This document shows positions 37,392 to 44,384 of a stretch of 64,000 nt of DNA, piece by piece. A program made the translations under genes and the position numbers. Origin of the DNA: Bacillota bacterium (lineage in GTDB: Bacteria > Bacillota > Clostridia > Caldicoprobacterales > Xylanivirgaceae); contig JAMOAB010000068.1 in the NCBI GenBank assembly GCA_023621995.1, forward strand, positions 79,222 to 143,221, read 5' to 3'. Every line of letters starts with the position of its first letter. Within the stretch, counting starts at the first letter, position 1. The notes beneath the pieces were generated by a model. The model ran no database searches, had not been told where the DNA came from, and saw nothing but the letters and a program-made list of their open reading frames with translations.

Positions 37392-37637
37392 ATGAAAGAA
37401 AATATAGGTACGATAGATAGATATTTACGTCTCACTGCTGGTTTTTATCTATTAGGCGCTGGCATCAAACGTTCATCAGATCTTTTGATGATAATGGGTT
37501 CTATGAAAATCGCTGAAGGCATTACAAAGTGGTGCCCAATGCTCCATGTCCTAAATATGAGCACCAATGGAAAGACTGGGCCTAAAGAAATGCCAATGCC
37601 TGATAATCAAGGTGAAACTCAAATTCCAGTAAGTTAA
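37392..37637 (+). CDS. DUF2892 small membrane protein
   Basis: An 81-aa protein that starts MKENIGTIDRYLRLTAGFYLL, the DUF2892 (YgaP-type inner membrane) pattern with two membrane-associated helices. KWCPMLHVLNM matches the CP-x-hydrophobic end of that domain. The tail is polar and proline-rich. Function unknown; relatives accompany rhodanese or sulfur proteins. ATG at 37392 after AGGGGTGA. The 300 bases upstream (37095-37391) show no gene. Confidence 0.8.
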   Translation: MKENIGTIDRYLRLTAGFYLLGAGIKRSSDLLMIMGSMKIAEGITKWCPMLHVLNMSTNGKTGPKEMPMPDNQGETQIPVS

Positions 37638-37646
37638 AAAACAACA

Positions 37647-37684
37647 CCAATAAACCCCCCAGAGTTCTCTGGGGGGTTTATTGG
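37647..37684 (-). terminator. Strong terminator of the 6S-like RNA
   Basis: CCAATAAACCCCCCAGAG pairs perfectly over 18 bp with its inverted copy around a 2-base centre. On the minus strand it is followed by TGTTGTTTTTT. It may also stop the DUF2892 transcript from the other side. Confidence 0.85.
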
Positions 37685-37879
37685 TTCCCATGATGTCGTT
37701 ACGCAACCTTTTTTACCCGCCTCTTGGCAGGTGGGTATCCTGTTGGCTATTTCTGCCTTTCACCATTTATATGATGATTTGACATACGTAGCCAAACTCC
37801 GGATTCCCATATTATCTCTGTGGGTTAAAAAGAGAAGCTTAGCGATCACCTCAGGAACGTATCTGTATCTTGCTTCTGT
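37684..37879 (-). ncRNA. Structured small RNA, 6S-like
   Basis: The minus strand between a promoter and a terminator codes no protein but folds into one rod. The closing stem is GTTCCTGAGGTG (5' base 37858) with CATCATGGGAAC (3' base 37684). Inside, GGGAATCC pairs with GGATACCC, TTGGCTA with TAGCCAA, and an apical stem TCATCAT/ATGGTGA closes the top. A side hairpin ACCTGCC-AAGA-GGCGGGT lies on the 3' strand beside a central open region. Closing stem, central bubble and long terminal arm are the 6S RNA plan. The identity is inferred from shape, not from a match. Confidence 0.5.
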
Positions 37880-37885
37880 ATCTAT

Positions 37886-37914
37886 ATATTAATATAAAAC
37901 CGCTTACTTTGCAA
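37886..37914 (-). promoter_or_regulatory. Promoter of the 6S-like RNA
   Basis: On the minus strand TTGCAA (37909-37914), 17-base spacer, TAATAT (37886-37891), placing the transcript start near 37879. Confidence 0.65.
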
Positions 37915-38030
37915 TATATTTTTTTAGAGATTATGTGATATGAGAGTCTACTATCTGCCATGTTAGCTTAATAAGTAGGCAATTATACTATTAATCTGCC
38001 CTTTGCACCTCATTATTAGATAGTATAGGG

Positions 38031-38282
38031 CTACATGATTTCTAGTGGGATGGTCTTATATTTCATAGTTCTACATATGGGACAACTAAATATGTGTATA
38101 CACCTATTGTCTCCTGAAAAATAGGTGATATTATTGTACATATAGCTATATTCATCCATATAGGGACTATATGGACCTAAATAGTCTTTTATTTTTCCCA
38201 TGTGATCCATTGCTACTCTACATCTATTACAATGTATAGAGATATCTTCCATCCCATTGCAGATTAAACATATCCTATCCAC
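38031..38282 (-). CDS. Small cysteine-rich (zinc-ribbon-like) protein
   Basis: An 83-aa protein with CLIC, CNRC and CPIC pairs, giving at least six cysteines in CxxC arrangement. This suggests one or two bound zinc ions or an Fe-S centre. Family not recognised. I prefer GTG at 38282, six bases after AAAGGTGA, over the GTG at 38291 that overlaps that site. It is the last gene of the dehydratase/activase-like operon. Confidence 0.65.
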   Translation of the reverse strand: MDRICLICNGMEDISIHCNRCRVAMDHMGKIKDYLGPYSPYMDEYSYMYNNITYFSGDNRCIHIFSCPICRTMKYKTIPLEIM

Positions 38283-38293
38283 TATTGTCACCT

Positions 38294-38491
38294 TTAAGTT
38301 TGATCTATACTTGTTAGTACTTCATCAAATATTCCACATCTACCATTTCGCCAATGTATACATTCGTCACAGGTTATCTCATTTTCTAGTGAAGATCCAT
38401 TAGTTGCCAATTCCAGATATGATTGATATTCGGGGCATACTGCTGCCACATATCGCTTTTGTTCATCACTTGGAGATTCTCTATAGTCCAA
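38294..38491 (-). CDS. Small protein with CxxC...C motif
   Basis: A 65-aa acidic protein with a C-terminal CDECIHWRNGRCGIF motif plus an upstream Cys (AVCPEY). This is reminiscent of small metal-binding or Fe-S adaptor peptides. TTG at 38491 lies 9 bases after GGAGG; the GTG at 38500 touches that site. It lies between the activase gene and the second small Cys protein, with a 2-base gap to the latter. Confidence 0.6.
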   Translation of the reverse strand: MDYRESPSDEQKRYVAAVCPEYQSYLELATNGSSLENEITCDECIHWRNGRCGIFDEVLTSIDQT

Positions 38492-38552
38492 TAGATCCAC
38501 CCTCCTGCCTCATTTTTTCTTAGTGTTCCACCATATAAAAAAAATATTCTAT

Positions 38553-39515
38553 TTAAGATCCTCCCCACTTACCGCATCTATCTCCCCATCTGGCAACTAC
38601 TTGATTTCCAACCTTTATTTCAACCACCTCGCACATATTGGGACAGCCATCACATTCAAAACTTGTGGAAGTGAAGTCTTCTTCTAAAGAATCAAATCCT
38701 CGGAATTTAGTACACCCTGCCCTATCTGTTTCTTTTTTTGCCAAGATTGCCGCGCCTAGGGCACCCATGACATCATAATGTTCTGGCACAGTTATATTGG
38801 TCTCTAGCATATCTTCAAATGCATTTTTTATACCCTTATTAGCTGCTACACCTCCTTGGAAGACTACCCTTGGCAAAATCTCTTTTCCCTTACCTACATT
38901 GTTTAAATAGTTTCTAACTAGTGCAACGCACAGTCCCTTTACTATATCTTCTACACCATGTCCCATTTGTTGTTTGTGGATCATATCTGATTCTGCAAAC
39001 ACTGCACATCTTCCTGCAATTCTTACTGGTGCCTTGGAGAACTCAGCAAGTTCACCAAATTCTTCTATTGGAATATTAAGTCTTGAAGCTTGTCTATCTA
39101 TAAAAGAGCCTGTGCCGGCTGCACACACAGTATTCATGGCAAAATCGGTTATTATTCCATCCCTTATTATTATTATTTTAGAATCTTGTCCTCCGATTTC
39201 TATCACCGTCTTGGTATCAGGTAAAAAGGTTAGTGTGGCAATACCATGGGCTGTTATTTCATTTTTTATCACATCTGCTCCCGTTATTGCTCCAGCCAAT
39301 TCTCTTCCACTGCCTGTACAACCTACCCCAGCTATTCTACTATTTAAAGGCAAATTACCTGATAATTCCTTAAACGATTTTTTTAATATCTGTATAGGAC
39401 GTCCCTGTGTCCTTATATAGTGTTTCTCTAGTACCTTTAAGTCGCTGTCCATTACAATTATGTTAGTACTTACAGATCCAACATCGACACCTAAATAGAG
39501 TTTACACTCGCCCAT
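38553..39515 (-). CDS. 2-hydroxyacyl-CoA dehydratase activase-like ATPase
   Basis: A 320-aa member of the BadF/BadG/BcrA/BcrD (HgdC) ASKHA family. YLGVDVGSVSTNIIVMD is the phosphate-1 loop and EIGGQDSKIII the second. The family's cluster ligands appear in NTVCAAGTGSFID and AGRCAVFAESDMIHKQQ. VFQGGVAANKG is the adenosine loop. A C-terminal FECDGCPNMCEVV adds extra cysteines. In the family a homodimer uses ATP to inject an electron into the partner dehydratase. ATG at 39515 with GGAGAAG ahead; it overlaps the upstream gene by 14 bases. Confidence 0.9.
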   Translation of the reverse strand: MGECKLYLGVDVGSVSTNIIVMDSDLKVLEKHYIRTQGRPIQILKKSFKELSGNLPLNSRIAGVGCTGSGRELAGAITGADVIKNEITAHGIATLTFLPDTKTVIEIGGQDSKIIIIRDGIITDFAMNTVCAAGTGSFIDRQASRLNIPIEEFGELAEFSKAPVRIAGRCAVFAESDMIHKQQMGHGVEDIVKGLCVALVRNYLNNVGKGKEILPRVVFQGGVAANKGIKNAFEDMLETNITVPEHYDVMGALGAAILAKKETDRAGCTKFRGFDSLEEDFTSTSFECDGCPNMCEVVEIKVGNQVVARWGDRCGKWGGS

Positions 39516-40614
39516 AGCTCTTCTCCTTCCTTCGATTTTCACTTTTTTGTTGTCTTATAGTCTCTATAAATGCCTCTAAACGAGTATTATAGCCTCCATC
39601 CCCTGTGAGTTCATCTACCGTAAGAGTCATTATTGGAATGTTCTTTTCATGTGATATGGAGGGAAGTATACTTTGTGCTACTACTTCTGGCATACATGCA
39701 AAAGGCATAATCTGTATAATGCCATCATATCCCCCCCTTGCATAGTTTATTGAATGGCCTATTGTTTGCCATGCATGTCCTCCTATGCATAATCCTAAGT
39801 ATGAACTTGCCCTTCGCAATATTAGCTTTTCTTTAATTCTAAGTGGGATATCTGGCAGAAGGTGGGTTCTAACCCACCAGCTCACAGATATACTTCTATC
39901 CACATGTGCTCCTAATAGCCCTAATTTTTGTTCCACATGAAGATTTACATATGGCTCAATAAGAGTGTATATCTCACCTACTAGTCCAATATTTAGTGGC
40001 TCGTAATCTTTCTTTTCAGGAATGGCTCTGAGACGTCTCTTATATTCTTTTAAAAGTTTAATAACCCCATCTGCTCCATGGGTATGTCTAATTGACATCT
40101 CAAATTGATTTAATAGCCTATCTGTATCTCCTTTCACTTCTTCCCTTGCCCTTTTATATATACCTAGTTCATACAAACTATCGCACATCATAACTATTGG
40201 GGCAGCCTTTCTAGACGCCCTAGAGACAGTCTTAAAATCTTTCCCCTCCCCTAACCTCCTCAAATTTTCCATGAGTTTGGGGAAATCTTCTCTAGGAGGG
40301 TCTAATATGAGTATATCTATATCATAGCCAAGTTCCTTCAATATCTCCTTTTGAACTATACCATACAAGCCAAATCGGCAAGGACCACAACTTCCTGTTA
40401 TTATTATGGTGTCTGCACCATTTTCTATACTCTCTATATAATTGCCTAAATTTATCTTAAAAGGTAGGCAGACAAGTTCTGGTGAATATTTAGTACCAAG
40501 CTCCAGTGTCCTCTTTGTCACTGGAGGTGGCGATACCGTTTCAATTCCCATCTCTTCAAAGAATGCTTTTGCTGGAATGTACATCTTGCCCATATGGGGA
40601 AATGTCAACACCAT
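39502..40614 (-). CDS. Dehydratase-like subunit (COG3581-type)
   Basis: A 370-aa protein of the group related to HgdB-type 2-hydroxyacyl-CoA dehydratase subunits. Conserved cysteines lie in SPELVCLPFKINLGN, ITGSCGPCRFGLYG and IMPFACMPEVVAQ, fitting [4Fe-4S] ligation. It overlaps both neighbours, so expression is coupled. The substrate is unknown; in many Clostridia this domain, the activase and the next subunit are fused in one giant protein. Start ATG 40614 after GGAGGAG. Confidence 0.82.
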   Translation of the reverse strand: MVLTFPHMGKMYIPAKAFFEEMGIETVSPPPVTKRTLELGTKYSPELVCLPFKINLGNYIESIENGADTIIITGSCGPCRFGLYGIVQKEILKELGYDIDILILDPPREDFPKLMENLRRLGEGKDFKTVSRASRKAAPIVMMCDSLYELGIYKRAREEVKGDTDRLLNQFEMSIRHTHGADGVIKLLKEYKRRLRAIPEKKDYEPLNIGLVGEIYTLIEPYVNLHVEQKLGLLGAHVDRSISVSWWVRTHLLPDIPLRIKEKLILRRASSYLGLCIGGHAWQTIGHSINYARGGYDGIIQIMPFACMPEVVAQSILPSISHEKNIPIMTLTVDELTGDGGYNTRLEAFIETIRQQKSENRRKEKSYGRV

Positions 40615-41539
40615 CTCTCTTTCTCCTCCATTCAACCATATCTAAAAAGGCCTCTATTCGAGTTTTAACTCCACCTTCTCCAGTATGTTCATCTACTACT
40701 ATAGAAGTATATGGCATATTGAAATATCTCTTGTTAAATATCTCAAGTAGTTCACCTATGAGGGCATCTACTCCACAGCCAAAACTAGTTATAAAGATAA
40801 TGCCGTCCACCCGTCTATTTCGCATCATATCCATACCACTGCCAAAAAGTCTTCTGCCATAGCTTAAAAAAATTCTCTTTGGGAGTCTGGCACATTCAGT
40901 GTCTATGTTGATAGCTGGTATATTTTCGGGATACATTACCATGTAACCTTCTTTACGTAGCTTTTCATTTATCCCCATATTTATATAGCCATCATAGACT
41001 ATATATGGATGGCCTATTAAGCCAATAATTCCCTTATCAGATTCACTATTGTCCAAAGATTCTAAACGTTTACGTTCGTACTCATCCTGTCTCAATTGAC
41101 AACTAGCTATAATTCTGTCTGCTCTACATCTATTTTTGCATACAGCCCTTGCATATTTGGCAAAACCTCTGTATTTATTATGGGGTTCTTTGTATCCATC
41201 AATATCTATGACTAGCATCTTTTCATCATCTATTACGCCGGCGCCTTTGAGCATCTCAGGTAATCCTATAAATTTAGGGCAGATAAATTCTCGTTTTGCT
41301 ATGCTTCTAAACCTAGGTATGAAGACTCTATCGCACCTATCCACGAGGTTTAATACATGGCCGTGATACAACTTAACTGGTATACATGAATCTTGCACAC
41401 AAGATAGTGAACCCATATCCAGTATCTCCTTAGTAGTCTCACCCGATAGGACTAGTTCATATCCTAATTTTTCAAAGAATGTCTCCCAATATGGATAAAA
41501 CTCATAGTATAATAATGACTGTGGTATACCTATTTTCAA
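40556..41539 (-). CDS. Dehydratase-like subunit (COG3580/DUF2229-type)
   Basis: A 327-aa protein that starts MKIGIPQSLLYYEFYPYWETFFEKLGYE, the DUF2229 opening. Cysteines in LSCVQDSCIPVKLYHGHV, FICPKFIGLP and TSFGCGVDALIGE resemble Fe-S ligands. DEHTGEGGVKTRIEAFLDMVEWR closes it. It is the first gene of a five-gene operon with the COG3581 subunit, the activase and two tiny Cys proteins. Its start is ATG at 41539 with GGAGAG nearby. Confidence 0.82.
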   Translation of the reverse strand: MKIGIPQSLLYYEFYPYWETFFEKLGYELVLSGETTKEILDMGSLSCVQDSCIPVKLYHGHVLNLVDRCDRVFIPRFRSIAKREFICPKFIGLPEMLKGAGVIDDEKMLVIDIDGYKEPHNKYRGFAKYARAVCKNRCRADRIIASCQLRQDEYERKRLESLDNSESDKGIIGLIGHPYIVYDGYINMGINEKLRKEGYMVMYPENIPAINIDTECARLPKRIFLSYGRRLFGSGMDMMRNRRVDGIIFITSFGCGVDALIGELLEIFNKRYFNMPYTSIVVDEHTGEGGVKTRIEAFLDMVEWRRKRDGVDISPYGQDVHSSKSIL

Positions 41540-41717
41540 AGCAATTCACTCTCCTATCTCATCCATACTCAACATATTATATTATTGACACTATGCTAAG
41601 ATATTATAACGTTATAATGGAGATGAACAGACAGCATTATTTCCTTGCCTTTATATAGGATGATTGATATAATTATAATAAGATACAATTTTATACATAT
41701 TATAGGAGGTTGATCTT

Positions 41718-41945
41718 ATGAAAACGGTCAATATCAAGCTGTCACTAGCTGAAAATGTTAAAAACTTCGTTAACATAGTCAGCAAATACCCCTACGAAAT
41801 AGACTTAAGATCTGGTCGTCATGTGGTTGATGCTAAATCTATACTGGGAATATTCAGCCTCGATCTTAGTAAACCTATAACAGTAGAGATATATTCAGAT
41901 GATTGTGATGACTTATTAGAAGAGATAAAGCCTTTCATGATATAA
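41718..41945 (+). CDS. HPr-like protein without the active-site histidine
   Basis: A 75-aa protein with the length and fold pattern of HPr, the phosphocarrier of the sugar phosphotransferase system. The helix-A region that should hold the phosphorylated His15 (GIHARPA in canonical HPr) reads SLAENVKNFVN here. The regulatory serine region KSILGIFSL is retained. Like Crh of Bacillus it could only act through the serine, if at all. AGGAGG precedes the ATG. Monocistronic. Confidence 0.82.
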   Translation: MKTVNIKLSLAENVKNFVNIVSKYPYEIDLRSGRHVVDAKSILGIFSLDLSKPITVEIYSDDCDDLLEEIKPFMI

Positions 41946-42089
41946 AGTTTATAGACATAATGGACTTTATATATGGATTCCCCCTATACCTTTCGTGTAG
42001 GGGGCTAATTCATTTTATCTTAACTGTTAGTAACGGGGATAAAAATATGATATAATAGACGGTATGATATGGAGTTTGAGGTGAATAGA

Positions 42090-42611
42090 ATGGATGAGAT
42101 CAATAATATAGCGCAAAATAAGCTCATTATACTCTATTACATGCAATCTTTGAATATCCCCCTTACTAATCCCCAGATAACACAGTTTTTTTTAGAAAAT
42201 AATCTTATACCCTACTTTGATCTTCAGCAGTATCTAAGTGAGCTCATAGACGCCGAACTATTAAACTATATTGAAGCAAGGGATAAATATTTTTATAGTA
42301 TCTCCCCTATGGGTAGTAAAGTATTAAATTTTTTTGATCATAGGATTAGTGGTAAATTAAAGTCAAAGATAGATAAATATGCACGAAATAATCGTGACAG
42401 GCTTCGTAAAGAAAGCCAGATAACAGCAGAATATAAGAAGGTGTCTGATAGACAATATATAATAACATGCAGAGTCATGGAACAAGATATGATTCTCCTC
42501 GAATTAAAATTAAATGTGACAGACAGTGATCAGGCAAAACGCATATGTGATAATTGGTTAAATAGAGCTCCAGAAGTATACAAAAACATAATGGGGTCCC
42601 TTATAACGTAG
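42090..42611 (+). CDS. DUF4364-family protein
   Basis: A 173-aa protein. Its N-terminal half is a winged-helix-like region: NKLIILYYMQSLNIPLTNPQITQFFLEN, then a strand/turn pair. The C-terminal half is beta-rich (YIITCRVMEQDMILLELKLNV). This is the DUF4364 arrangement found in Clostridia; probably a transcriptional regulator by fold only. ATG at 42090 behind AGGTGA; the earlier ATG at 42069 has no site. Confidence 0.8.
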   Translation: MDEINNIAQNKLIILYYMQSLNIPLTNPQITQFFLENNLIPYFDLQQYLSELIDAELLNYIEARDKYFYSISPMGSKVLNFFDHRISGKLKSKIDKYARNNRDRLRKESQITAEYKKVSDRQYIITCRVMEQDMILLELKLNVTDSDQAKRICDNWLNRAPEVYKNIMGSLIT

Positions 42612-42618
42612 CCATATA

Positions 42619-42722
42619 AAAAAACAGCCATATTGAACTGACCTTTGTCAAGTAGATAATCTAATTTTAATTAATTAGACTGTCTACTTTGGAAGTATCA
42701 TATCATATTGGCTGCTTTTTAT
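42619..42722 (+). repeat. Long nested hairpin, probable terminator
   Basis: CAGCCATATTGA near 42627 is mirrored imperfectly by TCATATTGGCTG near 42704-42715. An inner arm AAGTAGA...TCTACTT lies between, with a further CTAATT/AATTAG core. The outer arm ends in CTTTTTATT. It is unusually large for a terminator (about 100 bases). Confidence 0.55.
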
Positions 42723-42731
42723 TATAATTTA

Positions 42732-43025
42732 TCATTTATGCTTATCTTGATGTGTACTGATAATCTGATTTATCAACTGTTCACTAGAGAGGGTAAGTTC
42801 CCTCTTTTTAGCTTCCCTTATAAGAGATTGATATAACTCCTTAAGTACTTGGACCCTGAGATAATTTTGTTCTCTTAAAGGATGGGAATCATCTTGGCTC
42901 AAATAGTTTCTTTCTGCATTTTGCCATTCCCGTACAGTCTCTTGTATTAGCTCTAGCAACTTTCTGTCGTCTAAATTCCATCGTCCGGTCTCCATAGTAT
43001 CATCATCCTTTACGAAAGGATCCAT
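42732..43025 (-). CDS. Small helical protein, DUF2508-like
   Basis: A 97-aa soluble protein that is predicted to be mostly helical: LLELIQETVREWQNAERNYL and LRVQVLKELYQSLIREAKKREL. The WQNAExx segment recalls DUF2508, but the match is weak. Function unknown. The start could be ATG 43025 or ATG 42995 (AAAGGA upstream). It follows folC and may be in the same transcript (gap 42 bases). Confidence 0.6.
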   Translation of the reverse strand: MDPFVKDDDTMETGRWNLDDRKLLELIQETVREWQNAERNYLSQDDSHPLREQNYLRVQVLKELYQSLIREAKKRELTLSSEQLINQIISTHQDKHK

Positions 43026-43067
43026 TGTCCTATTAATTAATTATTATGATGATACTATATAAAACAT

Positions 43068-44354
43068 TCATGATTTTAATATTTTTCTAACTTCACCTGC
43101 CAGATATAGAGAGCCACTGCATACTACGAGATCGTCTGGTTGCGCTAAATCAATTGCCCTATCTAGTGCATCTTTCACTCCATCTACTACCATTGTCTTG
43201 TTACAGTAAATACCTATCTCTTTTGATAGTATATGGGGATCTATAGCTCTAGGACTATTAGGTGGTGTAATGATTACAGTGTCTGCCCTTGGACATAGTA
43301 TTTGTATTATCTTGTTCACTTCTTTGTCATCGAGTATACCTATGAGCAATATTAAGCGTTTATCACTATAATATTCTTCTATAGCATCTAGGAGTACTTT
43401 AGCACTTGCTTCGTTGTGTGCACCATCAATTATTATATCAGGATTTGTCTTTAGCCTCTCCAGTCTGCCAGCCCATCTAGAAGCTGCCAACCCATCAATT
43501 GCCGCCTTGCGTGAGATGGTAATCCCTATCTCATTCAGTGCAACAACAGCTGTCAAAACAGTCGAGGCATTTAATATTTGGTGTCTTCCATTTAAATGTA
43601 TAGTCGCTCCATCTAGCCTGTATTTCCCATAGGCAAAATTAAATACCTGTGTCCCAAACTCTGAGGATACTACATCTATCTTGGCATCAGCCACATTATA
43701 TAGAGAAGCACCCTTCTTAGTTGCAACATTCATTATCACTTCAGCAGCTTCACTTGTCTGGGGATACATTACTACTGGCGTTTGTGGTTTTATTATTCCC
43801 GCCTTTTCAAAGGCTATAGCCTCTATAGTGTCTCCTAATATGCTTATATGGTCATAGCTAATAGAAGTTATAATTGAAAGTTCAGGATTTAAAATATTGG
43901 TTGCATCTAATCTCCCACCAAGGCCTGTCTCTATAACGGCATAATCTACATCCTGCTCAGCAAAATATGTAAATCCGATGGCTGTTACTATCTCAAAATG
44001 GGTAGGATGATTATATCCTTCAAGGATCATTGCATCTATATGTCCCTTTACAATAGAAGTGATACGTGTAAGTTCTTCCCTCTCTATCTGCTGTAAATCT
44101 ATCTGGAATCTTTCGGTAAAGTTTTCAAGGTAAGGAGAGACAAAAGTCCCTACCTTATAACCTTGACTCATTAATATATAGGTGAGCATGGAAACTGTAG
44201 AACCCTTACCGTTGGTTCCAGCTACATGTATAGATTTAAAGCCTTCCTGGGGATTGCCTAGCCTACTTAGTAACTCCCTTATATTTTTTAGTCCACACTT
44301 CACGCCAAATCTATCTGCACCATGGATATACTTTAATGCCTCCTCATAATTCAT
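43068..44354 (-). CDS. folC: Folylpolyglutamate synthase/dihydrofolate synthase
   Basis: A 428-aa Mur-ligase-family enzyme that adds glutamate to (dihydro)folate. It has the P-loop HVAGTNGKGSTVSML, the family segment VIETGLGGRLDATNIL, SYDHISILGDTIEAIAFEKAGI and the C-terminal IIDGAHNEASAKVL with its Mg/ADP-binding Asp. Typical length. GAGGGG before the ATG. It follows valS by 30 bases on the same strand, a common valS-folC operon in Firmicutes. Confidence 0.95.
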   Translation of the reverse strand: MNYEEALKYIHGADRFGVKCGLKNIRELLSRLGNPQEGFKSIHVAGTNGKGSTVSMLTYILMSQGYKVGTFVSPYLENFTERFQIDLQQIEREELTRITSIVKGHIDAMILEGYNHPTHFEIVTAIGFTYFAEQDVDYAVIETGLGGRLDATNILNPELSIITSISYDHISILGDTIEAIAFEKAGIIKPQTPVVMYPQTSEAAEVIMNVATKKGASLYNVADAKIDVVSSEFGTQVFNFAYGKYRLDGATIHLNGRHQILNASTVLTAVVALNEIGITISRKAAIDGLAASRWAGRLERLKTNPDIIIDGAHNEASAKVLLDAIEEYYSDKRLILLIGILDDKEVNKIIQILCPRADTVIITPPNSPRAIDPHILSKEIGIYCNKTMVVDGVKDALDRAIDLAQPDDLVVCSGSLYLAGEVRKILKS

Positions 44355-44384
44355 ATTGAGCCCCTCTTTCTATTTATAATTTGC

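Noticed and set aside
37690..37860. A c-di-AMP, cobalamin, molybdenum-cofactor or magnesium riboswitch
   Set aside because: None of their conserved cores can be placed on either strand, no gene follows on the minus strand, and the terminator stands at the end of an isolated transcript.
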